A DNA stretch of 64,000 nt from Thermoanaerobaculales bacterium. Its GTDB lineage: Bacteria; Acidobacteriota; Thermoanaerobaculia; Thermoanaerobaculales; Sulfomarinibacteraceae. Of this stretch, positions 51,482-59,717 are shown piece by piece. How positions within the stretch are numbered: the stretch's first letter is position 1; every line of letters begins with the position of its first letter. The position numbers were made by a program, and so were the translations under genes. The notes under the pieces were generated by a model, which did not search any database, was not told the DNA's origin, and saw nothing but the letters and a program-made list of their open reading frames with translations. The stretch lies in contig JALOLD010000004.1 in NCBI GenBank assembly GCA_025456145.1, positions 163,369-227,368 on the forward strand, given 5' to 3'.

Positions 51482-51529
51482 ACACACCGGGAGAGCCCCG
51501 CTCGCCCGGGCGAGGCGGTCGATATGGGC

Positions 51530-52579
51530 TCACTCGCCGGTGTTCGGTCCGTACAGCCCGACGCCGAGCTCGCCGGCGATGAAGCTGATCGCCCGCATCG
51601 CCCGGACGCTGTTGCCGGCCTCGTTGAGGCGGGGCGAGAAGGCCGCGATCGCGAACCGGCCCGGCACCACCGCGACGATGCCGCCGCCGACGCCGGTCTT
51701 CGACGGCAGCCCGGCGCTGTACATCCACTCGCCGGACTCGTCGTAGAAGCCCGCGGTGGCCATGATGGCGAGCAGCTCGGGGACGTGCTCGGCCGGCATC
51801 ATCCGGCGGCCGGTCAGCGGGTTGACGCCGCCGTTGGCCAGCGTCGCGCCCATCACCGCGAGGTCGTGGGTGTTCACGCCCACCGAGCACTGGCGGGTGT
51901 AGACCCGCAGCGCCTCCTCGGGGTCGCTGTAGAGCCGCCCGTAGTTGTAGAGCAGGTTGGCGATGCCGCGGTTGCCCCAACAGGTCTCGTACTCGGAGGT
52001 GTAGACCTCCTCGAGGACCGGCAGCTCGCCGCCCGCGAAGCCCTGCAGGTTGTCGTGGATCAGCTTCCAGCGCTCGTCCTCGGAGGCCGCCTGGACCAGG
52101 CTCACCGCCGCGATGGCGCCGGCGTTGACCAGCGGGTTGACCGAGCGGTCGGGGTAGATCTCGAGGGCGAGCTTCGAGTTGAAGGCCAGCCCGGTGGGCT
52201 CGACGCCGATCTTCTCGCGGATCGCCTGGGGCCCCTGCTGGTTCATGACCAGCGCCGCGGTGAAGGGCTTGGACACCGACTGGATGGAGAAGCGGTAGTC
52301 CTGCTCGCCGGCCGCGTAGACCTTGCCGTCGCGGGTCGCGATGGCGACGCCGAAGAGCTCGCTGGGCACGGTGTCGAGGATCGGGATGTAGTTGGCGTTG
52401 GCGCCCTCCGTGACGTCCTTGAACTTGGCGTAGGCCTCGTCGACGAGACGCTGGAAGTCCTTCGCCGTGGGCTCGGCCGGAGACTGGGCCGACGCGATCG
52501 CCGGTAGCAGAGCCAGCCCGGCGACGGCGAGGGCGGTGGACCACATCGCGAGGTTTCTGGAGAGGGTGACTCGGGTCAT
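51530..52579 (-). CDS. glsA: Glutaminase, exported
   Basis: A 349-residue glutaminase (serine-dependent, beta-lactamase-like fold). A signal peptide (about 1-32, ending ALLPAIASAQ) precedes it; most GlsA proteins lack one. SIQSVSKPF holds the Ser-x-x-Lys pair, and NPLVNAGAI, VYTSEYETCWGNRGIANLL and TGVGGGIVAVVPGRFA follow the family pattern. It converts glutamine to glutamate and ammonia. Its ATG overlaps the stop of the DcaP-like porin gene by four bases, so the two are coupled. A frame further upstream exists but is not conserved. Confidence 0.92.
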   Translation of the reverse strand: MTRVTLSRNLAMWSTALAVAGLALLPAIASAQSPAEPTAKDFQRLVDEAYAKFKDVTEGANANYIPILDTVPSELFGVAIATRDGKVYAAGEQDYRFSIQSVSKPFTAALVMNQQGPQAIREKIGVEPTGLAFNSKLALEIYPDRSVNPLVNAGAIAAVSLVQAASEDERWKLIHDNLQGFAGGELPVLEEVYTSEYETCWGNRGIANLLYNYGRLYSDPEEALRVYTRQCSVGVNTHDLAVMGATLANGGVNPLTGRRMMPAEHVPELLAIMATAGFYDESGEWMYSAGLPSKTGVGGGIVAVVPGRFAIAAFSPRLNEAGNSVRAMRAISFIAGELGVGLYGPNTGE

Positions 52580-53811
52580 GGGGCACCTCCGAAGGTGTGG
52601 GAGAAGTTGTACTTGAAGGAGAGCTGGACCTTGAAGTCGTCGACGTCCCAGCCGTCGTTGTAGTTCTCCCGATAGCCGTACTGGAGCTCGCCGCCGACCA
52701 TCACGTTCTTGACCGGGTAGTAGAGCAGGTTGACCAGCGCGTAGCGGCCGGAGGCGAAGGCGTCGTCCGACTGGGCGACGGTGTTGTCGTTGTCGAAGGT
52801 CGAGAAGCCGATCGCGGTGCTCCACTCGTCGCTCCAGCTGTGGTCGAGGAAGACGACCGTGCCGAGCAGGGGCAGAGCGACGCCCTTGATCGGTGCGGTG
52901 GCGTTGCCCGGGTTGGGCTCGATGCCGATGTCGACGGTGGCGTCGTTCATGTAGTTCTGGATGCCCTCGCCGTAGACCACCTGGAGCCTGAGGGTGCTCG
53001 AGGAGCCGAGCTTGAGGTTCGAGCTCAGGTTGAGGCCCCAGCCGATAGCGTCGCCCGACAAATCGTACTGGTCGGTTCCGAGGTCCTCCCACTCGATGTA
53101 GCGCAGCATCCCGGCGATCTCGACATAGCCCCAGTCGTCGGCATGGCGGTACTCGGCCGACAGGTCGGGCAGCGGGAAGTTGCCCTCGACGTCGTCGAGT
53201 CCCTCCCAGCCCTCGAGCTTACCGACGTCGCCGCTCGCGCCCGGCCGCTCGAGCGCGATGGTCAGCCGGGTGTCGCCCTTGATCGGCATCCAGCGGATCT
53301 GGATGTTGCGGAAGAAGACCATGCCGCTGGGCCCCCAGTACTCGAGCGAGTTGGGGAACACGTCGATGTCCATGAACGGGCTCCAGTACTGGCCGGCGCC
53401 GAAGTTGCCGAGCTCGAAGTAGGCGTGCCGGAGCCGCAGCGTCGTCTGGCCGGCGTCCGAGCCGACCCCGAAGAGCTCCCACTCGAAGATGCCGAATGCC
53501 TCGCCGTACTTGGTCGGCAGGTACGACTTGACCCCGAATCGGGTCTGGCGGACCGAGAAGTAGGTCTCGCCGTCCGGCCCGAACTCGTTCTCGTAGGACG
53601 CCATCTTGGTCGGCCGGATGACGTCGTACCAGTCGGGGTCGATCGACCCCGTGCGGTAGCCGACGTCGGTCATCACGAAGCCGTAGAGGTCGAGCCTCGG
53701 CTTGGCCTGCTCGGCGTCATCCTGCGCCCATCCCGTGGGCGCCGCGAGAGCCACGAGTGCGGCTGCCGTGCAGGCGGCCGCACGCAGCGTGCCCGGTGAT
53801 CTCCTTGCCAT
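52576..53811 (-). CDS. DcaP-like outer-membrane porin
   Basis: A 411-residue porin-like beta-barrel. A signal peptide (MARRSPGTLRAAACTAAALV then ALAAPTGWAQ) is followed by alternating aromatic and polar strands: LDLYGFVMTDVGYRTG, SVRQTRFGVKSYLPTKYGE and FEWELFGVG are similar to DcaP-type porins, which take up dicarboxylates. It would admit Asp, Glu or other small acidic compounds. Start at 53811 has GGAGGACAGGG upstream. It overlaps the glutaminase gene, supporting a joint role in amino acid uptake. Confidence 0.82.
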   Translation of the reverse strand: MARRSPGTLRAAACTAAALVALAAPTGWAQDDAEQAKPRLDLYGFVMTDVGYRTGSIDPDWYDVIRPTKMASYENEFGPDGETYFSVRQTRFGVKSYLPTKYGEAFGIFEWELFGVGSDAGQTTLRLRHAYFELGNFGAGQYWSPFMDIDVFPNSLEYWGPSGMVFFRNIQIRWMPIKGDTRLTIALERPGASGDVGKLEGWEGLDDVEGNFPLPDLSAEYRHADDWGYVEIAGMLRYIEWEDLGTDQYDLSGDAIGWGLNLSSNLKLGSSSTLRLQVVYGEGIQNYMNDATVDIGIEPNPGNATAPIKGVALPLLGTVVFLDHSWSDEWSTAIGFSTFDNDNTVAQSDDAFASGRYALVNLLYYPVKNVMVGGELQYGYRENYNDGWDVDDFKVQLSFKYNFSHTFGGAP

Positions 53812-53883
53812 ACCCTGTCCTCCTTCCAACGATCTCTCGTCGTCCTTCGGTCGTTGCTCGTCGCGGGCTGTGGTCGACATCGC

Positions 53884-55047
53884 TCAGTACCTCCCGACGC
53901 CCGAGATCGGTGACGGCGGCGGCGCCACCCGCGGCGCGTCGCGGTTCGCTGCCTCCCACCCCCGCACCTTCGCCCTCGCGGCGTCGAAGAGCCGCTCGTA
54001 GTTGCCCTTGCGCACCATTTCGCTGGCCTCGGGTGTGAGCAACGCCCACAGCGGTGCGTAGGCGTCGTACACCGCGACCATGGCGTCGACCGAGGTCGGC
54101 GCCACCACGTCGGTGCCGAACAGGAAGCGGTCCGGGAAACGGTTGATCATGTCCGCGGCCCGCCGGGTCGTCTCCGGCGACGACGTCACGTACTTGGCCA
54201 CCTCGTCCCACGAGATGTCCAGGTAGACGTGGGCGAGGGCGGGGTCGGTGCAGATCCTCTCGACGATCGCGGCCTGCTGCTCGAGGGGCCGGACGATCCG
54301 GCCGAGACCGAGGTGCGCCCAGATGATGGTAGTGTCGGGGTGGCGCTCGAACAGCTCCTTGAGCTGGACCAGCATGTAGGGCTCCTGGTCCGGCTTGGGG
54401 AAGGGCATGTTGACGTCGTTGTGGAGGATCACCACCAGCCCGGCCTCTCCGGCGAAATCGAAGATCCGGTCGAGGGCGGGGTTGGTCAGGCTCGCCACCT
54501 CGCCGGCCACCTTGGCCGACACGAACTCCTTGTGGATCGTGAACTCGCCGATCCCGGAGAACACCCCGGGGAAGGTGAGCAGGACGCGACGGATGTGGTC
54601 GGCGCCGTACATGTCGGCCGGGTTGAAGCCGGTGATCATGGGGTCCAGGCGGGCCTGCTGCTCGGGTCCGAGGGACCGGTAGGCCATGGCGATGTGGGCG
54701 TCGGTGAACGAGTAGTAGTAGAGGGGCGCGTCGGTCTGCAGGTAGTACCAGGGCGCGAAGTCGCCGGTGTTCTCGTACGACCACATCTGCTGGAGCGGCA
54801 GCCCGAACACCGTCGAGCGGCCGATCGTCGAGCCCATCATCTCGACCAGGTCGCCCATGTCGGTGCCCTCCTGGATGTAGTTCGTAAGGTGAAAGTGGGA
54901 GTCGTGGAAGAGAGCGTCATCAGGGATCTGGGCAGCGCCCGGGAGGCCCGCGAGCAGGATCGACGCGGCGAGCGTGACGGCCCGGCCGAGCCGGGGAGCG
55001 GCGGCCGGGAGCGGCCGGTGGGGTCGGGATGTGGGTTTCGTGTTCAT
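53884..55047 (-). CDS. Exported amidohydrolase-family (metal-dependent hydrolase) protein
   Basis: A 387-residue protein. A signal peptide (about 1-40, with a hydrophobic core ending AGLPGAAQ) is followed by an amidohydrolase_2 TIM barrel: HDSHFHLTNY with the first metal His pair (HxH), FSGIGEFTIHKEF, VVILHNDVNMPFP, TIIWAHLGLGR and FLFGTDVVAP (last Asp). The substrate is not known; members act on carboxylate rings or amides. It lies between two porin genes (31 and 72 bases), so its substrate could enter through them. GAGGCAG precedes the ATG. Confidence 0.78.
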   Translation of the reverse strand: MNTKPTSRPHRPLPAAAPRLGRAVTLAASILLAGLPGAAQIPDDALFHDSHFHLTNYIQEGTDMGDLVEMMGSTIGRSTVFGLPLQQMWSYENTGDFAPWYYLQTDAPLYYYSFTDAHIAMAYRSLGPEQQARLDPMITGFNPADMYGADHIRRVLLTFPGVFSGIGEFTIHKEFVSAKVAGEVASLTNPALDRIFDFAGEAGLVVILHNDVNMPFPKPDQEPYMLVQLKELFERHPDTTIIWAHLGLGRIVRPLEQQAAIVERICTDPALAHVYLDISWDEVAKYVTSSPETTRRAADMINRFPDRFLFGTDVVAPTSVDAMVAVYDAYAPLWALLTPEASEMVRKGNYERLFDAARAKVRGWEAANRDAPRVAPPPSPISGVGRY

Positions 55048-55078
55048 TTGACTGCCTCTTTCCTCGTGATCCGGTCTC

Positions 55079-56731
55079 TCAGAAGAACACCGAGAACGCG
55101 GCCGACACGGTCGTGCCGTCCTGGCCGGCCGTGTAGTAGCCGAAGGTGCTGCCCACCGGCGAGCGGTTGACGTCGATGACCTGGAGGTTGAGCCGGTGGT
55201 TTCGGGTCTCGAAGGGGTAGTAGTTCGCGCCGATGAGGTACTCGGAGCTGTCGTCGAAGCCGGCGTCGTCATCGCCGAAGATCTGCGAGGTCGCGGCGTA
55301 GAGCTCGAGCCTCTTGGGGATCGGGAAGAACCCCGCCTGGACGTAGAACCCGGTGTCCTCGATCCTGCTGACCGGCAGCGCGCCGTCGGCCACCAGGTCG
55401 TCGAGCCGCCGCCAGTAGAGCTCGGTCTGGAGGAAGATCCCCCGGTACTTCATCCCGGCGTCGAGGGCGAGCAGGCGGTAGTCGACGGTCTCGACGGTGA
55501 CCCCCGGCGCCAGGGCGCCGGTCTCGAACACGTTGAGGCCGTCCGCGAGCTTGAGGATGGTGTTGCCCGGCACCTCGGTGGCGTCGGCGAAGCGCTGCTC
55601 GGGGCTGTAGGCCGTGGAGACGCCGAGCCTCGTCGCGACCTTCTCGTGCATTTCCCAGTCGCCGTAGGCGCCCCGGGGGCCGAACTCGTGGGTCGTCGGC
55701 ATCCACCAGAACGAGCCGCCGTAGGAAGGGTCCCGGTCGAGCTGGGTCGCCTTGACGCCAAGCGAGCTCGAGTTGTTGGCGACCATCACGTTGTACCAGG
55801 TGCCGCGCACGGTCTCGCCCTGGGCCCAGATGCCGTAGGAGAAGTAGGGCCGGAAGAACTCGTCGGCCATCACCCGGTCGTGGCCGAGCCAGAAGGGGTG
55901 CGAGCCCTGCACCGAGCGGGTGCCCGGGATGCCGTTGATCCCGGCGTAGAGGCTGAACTTTCGGTTGAACTGGTAGCCGATGACCCCGAACAGCGCGTCC
56001 TGGTCGGTCGCGGTCACGGTCCAGAAGAAGATGTTGTAGATCAGCTTCGGGGTGCCCACCCAGCCCTTGAGGAAGACCATGATCCGGTGCGGGAAGAAGT
56101 CCTGCCGGGTGTCGACCGGGTGCTCGTTGCCGAGGTGGTCGGTGAAGGTCTGCTCCTCGGGGAGCTGGTTGATGTAGCGGACCAGCGCATAGGCGCTCAG
56201 CGAGAGCTCGCCGGCCTTGCTCCTGCCGAGCAGGAAGCCGTCCCCGGGCTCGAACTCCCCCCAGCTCTCGATGCGCTCGGCCGGCGTCCTCGCCGCCAGC
56301 GCGACCGCGTCCGGCGTCTCGGCGTCGCTGGGCGGCGCCGCCGCCGCGACCTCGGGCGCCGCGCTCGCCGCCGCCGCCGCCGGCGCCGGCTCGGGCGAGG
56401 ACGGCGCCGCGCCGGCAGCGCCGGCCACCAGGAACTCGCCGGCGCAGCCGTCCATGACCCAGACGCCGACGGCGTCATAGCCCCAGGACCGGCCGAGCAG
56501 GCAGGCGATCTCCCCCGACTCCCGGGTCAGCAGGACCCCGGCGGAGGTGTCGGCCGGGCAGTGCTGCCGCTCACCCGGTTGGGAGCTGCAGGCGATGGTC
56601 GCGGTCCGGCGGCCTCCGGCCGAGGCGGCGCCGGCCAACGGATCCTGAGCGGCGGCCGTCGCAGCGGTCACGACCGTCGCGATGCCGGCCGACGCCAACC
56701 GAGCGGCTCGGCGCCTCGAGATGGGAATCAT
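55079..56731 (-). CDS. Outer-membrane porin with an N-terminal DUF3011 domain
   Basis: A 550-residue exported protein. After a Tat-like or Sec signal (RRRAARLASAGIATVVTAAT) a DUF3011 unit runs about residues 42-105: four paired Cys, with SWGYDAVGVWVMDGC at its end. An Ala-Pro linker (about 105-150) leads to a barrel domain of about 390 residues, with many alternating strands ending in TVSAAFSVFF (C-terminal Phe, usual for outer-membrane insertion). This joins an extracytoplasmic Cys-rich module to a porin. Function of DUF3011 is unknown. It is nine bases downstream of the receiver-domain gene. Confidence 0.75.
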   Translation of the reverse strand: MIPISRRRAARLASAGIATVVTAATAAAQDPLAGAASAGGRRTATIACSSQPGERQHCPADTSAGVLLTRESGEIACLLGRSWGYDAVGVWVMDGCAGEFLVAGAAGAAPSSPEPAPAAAAASAAPEVAAAAPPSDAETPDAVALAARTPAERIESWGEFEPGDGFLLGRSKAGELSLSAYALVRYINQLPEEQTFTDHLGNEHPVDTRQDFFPHRIMVFLKGWVGTPKLIYNIFFWTVTATDQDALFGVIGYQFNRKFSLYAGINGIPGTRSVQGSHPFWLGHDRVMADEFFRPYFSYGIWAQGETVRGTWYNVMVANNSSSLGVKATQLDRDPSYGGSFWWMPTTHEFGPRGAYGDWEMHEKVATRLGVSTAYSPEQRFADATEVPGNTILKLADGLNVFETGALAPGVTVETVDYRLLALDAGMKYRGIFLQTELYWRRLDDLVADGALPVSRIEDTGFYVQAGFFPIPKRLELYAATSQIFGDDDAGFDDSSEYLIGANYYPFETRNHRLNLQVIDVNRSPVGSTFGYYTAGQDGTTVSAAFSVFF

Positions 56732-56740
56732 CGTTCCTCC

Positions 56741-57148
56741 TCAATCGTCGCCGTCGAGGGGCTCGCCGAGCACGGCCCGGGCGCCTGGGACGAGCCCGAA
56801 GGCGACGGCGCTGGTCGGGATCAGCCGATCCGCTCCCGCCGCGAGAACGGTCTGCTCGATCGATGGCGAGTCGTACGGGGTCAGGACGATCACCTTCACC
56901 TCGGGAACGGCCGCCCTGAGACGCCGGAGCATGTTGAGACCGTCTCCGGCGCCCAGCTCCAGGTCGACGACGGCGAGGAGGGCGTGGAGCCGTGAGGCGT
57001 CCTCGAGCAGCCTGTCCTCGTCGGGCGCGACGACGACCGGGTCGAAGTTCTGGGCCAGGAGATCTCGCACCCCCTCGGCGAGGCCCGCGTGCCGGATACC
57101 CACCAGAACGCTGCCCTTCACACCCTTGGCGCTCCGGAGGCTCGGCAT
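56741..57148 (-). CDS. Degenerate receiver-domain protein
   Basis: A 135-residue response-regulator-like domain without an output domain. It keeps the phospho-site Asp (LLAVVDLELGAGDGL) and the conserved Thr (VIVLTPYDSP). However, the N-terminal acidic pair that binds magnesium is replaced (VLVGIRHAG) and the Lys in the last loop is replaced by Thr (GADRLIPTSA). So it may not be phosphorylated in the usual way and could be a binding or pseudo-receiver module. Start at 57148 is the first plausible Met, with GGAAG upstream. It lies within the catabolic run, between the AspT-like gene and the DUF3011 porin gene. Confidence 0.7.
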   Translation of the reverse strand: MPSLRSAKGVKGSVLVGIRHAGLAEGVRDLLAQNFDPVVVAPDEDRLLEDASRLHALLAVVDLELGAGDGLNMLRRLRAAVPEVKVIVLTPYDSPSIEQTVLAAGADRLIPTSAVAFGLVPGARAVLGEPLDGDD

Positions 57149-57275
57149 CGTGTGGCTTCCATTTCCTGGTGGCCAGCTTTGCAGGGGCGGCGCCGGCCGT
57201 CGATCCGGAATACTACGGGGCGGCTCTGCGACGTCCGCGTACTCCGATCGGCGGCGCATGATCCGGACGGTCGGC

Positions 57276-58859
57276 TCAGGAGCCGCCGAGACCGATCACG
57301 ACCTGGGCGCAGACGATCTTGAGGATGGTCATCGACGGGTACACCGTCGCGTACGCCACGTCGATCCGGTCGCTCGGCAGCGTCTGGTTCGCGTAGACGA
57401 CGATCGCCGGGTTGCCGGTCACACCCGAGGCCACACCGAGCAGGTCGTCGGTGGACATCCCGAGCACGAGGTGCCCGAGCAGCATGGCGACCAGGACGGC
57501 GACGAGGACGATCGCGGCGCCGATGGCGAGGAAGGTCGGACCGGTGGTCGCGAGGGTGCTGACGAACGGTGCGCCCGATCCGAGGCCGACCGAGGCGAGG
57601 AACACCGTCAGCCCGAAGTTGCGCAGGGTCAGGTTCGCCGTCATCGGCATCCGCCAGGACAGCGATCCGGTCCTCCCGAGCCGGCCGAGGACGAGCGAGA
57701 CGACGAGCGCACCGCCCGCGAGCCCGAGGGTGAACTCGCCGATTCCGGGCAGCGGGATGGGCGCCAGCCCGAGCAGCACGCCGAGCGACATCCCCAGGCC
57801 CACCGCGATGTAGGAGAACTCGGCGGTCGACCGCATCGAGTCGCCGAAGTGGCGCCTGAGCGCCGGGAACGACTCCCGGGGGGCGATCACACCGATCCGG
57901 TCGCCGAGCTCGAGGACCAGGTCGGGGGCCGGAAGGAGCAGGACGTCGCCGCGGCGGACCTCGGCGATCTTGGCGACGACGCCGGCCGGAAGGCGGACCT
58001 GTCGCATCGGTATGCCCGCCGTCTCCGGATTGGACAGGTAGCAGCGCACGATGTCGATCTCGCCCCGGTCGTCGGCGATCCGCCCCGGCTCGACCCGGCC
58101 GAGCGCCGTCCTCGCGCCCTCGAGCGCGTCGGCCTCGCCGTACAGCAGGAGGCCGTCGCCGGCCCTCAGGACGAGGGAAGGGTCGGGCAGCTGGTTGGCG
58201 TCCCCGCGACGGATCGCGAGCAGCTCGACCCCGGCCGGCAACCCGGCGATCAGGTCCGCGACGGTGCCGATACGAGAGTGCTCGAGCACCATCTCGAGGG
58301 GCTCGAGCTGCGGCGCCGCGACGGCGAGGCGCGGTCTGACCAGTCGCGAGAAGAGGTAGAGGCAGAGGATCGGGCCGATGACTCCGAACGGGTAGGCGAT
58401 CGAGTAGCCGATCGCCGGGTCGCGGTTGCCGGCGGCCTCGATCGCCGCTTGGAGGGCGGGGGTGCTGGTCAGCGAGCCGGCGAACAGCCCCGTCGAGTGG
58501 GCCACGGAGACCCCGGCGAGGCGGCCGAGCCCGAGGGCGACTCCGAGCGAGGCGAGCACGCCCAGCACCGCGATCAGGTTCCACCGCAGCCCCGGCCCGC
58601 TGAGCCCGGCGAAGAACTGGCGGCCGTACTGGATGCCGATCCCGTAGAGGAACATCACGAGCCCGATCGAGCCGACCATGGCGGGCGGCGCCGAGCCCGG
58701 CGCGATGGCGCCGAGACCCAGGCCGGCGAACAGCACCGCTCCCACACCGAGCGAGAAGCCGGCGACGGTGATCCGGCCGAGGGCGTAGCCGATGCCGATC
58801 GCCGCGAACAGCGCGAGCATCGGCGACTGCTCCAGGAGGCTCCGGATGGCGTCCAGCAT
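57276..58859 (-). CDS. Aspartate:alanine exchanger family (AspT/YidE-YbjL) transporter
   Basis: A 527-residue inner-membrane protein. Two membrane halves (about 1-175 and 345-527) repeat GVGAVLFAGLGLGA-like and TLGLAGGALVVSLVLGRLG segments and flank two TrkA_C/RCK-C domains (about 195-340). This is the TIGR01625/AAEx architecture. AspT exchanges aspartate for alanine in lactic bacteria; relatives move succinate. GTLTSTPALQAAIEAAGNRDPA is the helix-break signature. GGGAG precedes the ATG. Fits the aspartate-centred context. Confidence 0.85.
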   Translation of the reverse strand: MLDAIRSLLEQSPMLALFAAIGIGYALGRITVAGFSLGVGAVLFAGLGLGAIAPGSAPPAMVGSIGLVMFLYGIGIQYGRQFFAGLSGPGLRWNLIAVLGVLASLGVALGLGRLAGVSVAHSTGLFAGSLTSTPALQAAIEAAGNRDPAIGYSIAYPFGVIGPILCLYLFSRLVRPRLAVAAPQLEPLEMVLEHSRIGTVADLIAGLPAGVELLAIRRGDANQLPDPSLVLRAGDGLLLYGEADALEGARTALGRVEPGRIADDRGEIDIVRCYLSNPETAGIPMRQVRLPAGVVAKIAEVRRGDVLLLPAPDLVLELGDRIGVIAPRESFPALRRHFGDSMRSTAEFSYIAVGLGMSLGVLLGLAPIPLPGIGEFTLGLAGGALVVSLVLGRLGRTGSLSWRMPMTANLTLRNFGLTVFLASVGLGSGAPFVSTLATTGPTFLAIGAAIVLVAVLVAMLLGHLVLGMSTDDLLGVASGVTGNPAIVVYANQTLPSDRIDVAYATVYPSMTILKIVCAQVVIGLGGS

Positions 58860-58880
58860 GCTCCCCGCTCCCTTCGTCCC

Positions 58881-59717
58881 TTACCGCGCGATGCAGCCCG
58901 CGTCGCGGAACCGGCCGACCGCCCGGGCGACCAGCTCGGACGACGCCGGCGGGGTGTCGGAGAGATCATAGTCGAGCCCGAGCTCGGCCCACTTGAAGGC
59001 CCCGAGCTGGTGGAAGGGCAAGACCTCGACCCACTCGACGTTGGGCATCGCCGCGACGAAGCCGGCCACTCCGTCGATCTCGGCGGGGTCGTCGGTCAGA
59101 CCGGGCACGAGCACATAGCGCACCCACACCGGCTTGCCGAGCGCCGCCAGCCGCTCGGCGAAGCGCAGGGTCGGCGCGATCTCGCGCCGGGTGAGCCGGC
59201 GATAGGTCTCCTCCCGCCATGCCTTGACGTCGAGCAAAACCAGGTCGACCAAACCCAGGAACCCGTCGCTCGCCCGCTCGCCGAGCAGCCCCGAGGTGTC
59301 GAGGGCGGTATGGAGCCCGAGCCCCTTCGCCGCGCGGAAGATGCGCCCCGCGAAGGCGGCCTGGACCATCGGCTCGCCGCCCGAGATGGTGAGCCCGCCC
59401 TTCATGGCCCTGAGCGCCGGGGCGAAGTCGCCGAGCCGTCCGACCACCCGCTCCACCGGGACCCGGCTGCCGTGGCGCAGGTGCCAGGTATCGGGGTTGT
59501 GGCAGTAGCGGCAGCGCAGTGGGCAACCCGAGAGGAACAGCGTGACCCGGATCCCCGGGCCGTCGAGACGCGAGCCGGTCTCGTAGGAGTGGACATAGCC
59601 GAACGCGCCGTCGCCGTCGGCGAAGCTCTCGGTGTCCGGCGCGTCCGGCGACCGGTCGCGGCGCAGATCGTGGCGCCGGCCCTCCTCGAGCTCGCCGGCG
59701 GCCGGTCGGGCGGTCAC
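58881..59717 (-). CDS. pflA: Pyruvate formate-lyase activating enzyme
   Basis: A 278-residue radical SAM enzyme. [14 protein letters not shown] holds the CxxxCxxC that binds the 4Fe-4S cluster (about residue 57), [13 protein letters not shown] the AdoMet loop, and [12 protein letters not shown] the later strand. It makes the glycyl radical on PflB. The GTG start at 59717 overlaps the pflB stop by four bases; the stretch before the conserved part (about 30 residues) is longer than in E. coli. It is 21 bases upstream of the AspT-like gene. Confidence 0.93.
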   Translation of the reverse strand: MTARPAAGELEEGRRHDLRRDRSPDAPDTESFADGDGAFGYVHSYETGSRLDGPGIRVTLFLSGCPLRCRYCHNPDTWHLRHGSRVPVERVVGRLGDFAPALRAMKGGLTISGGEPMVQAAFAGRIFRAAKGLGLHTALDTSGLLGERASDGFLGLVDLVLLDVKAWREETYRRLTRREIAPTLRFAERLAALGKPVWVRYVLVPGLTDDPAEIDGVAGFVAAMPNVEWVEVLPFHQLGAFKWAELGLDYDLSDTPPASSELVARAVGRFRDAGCIAR

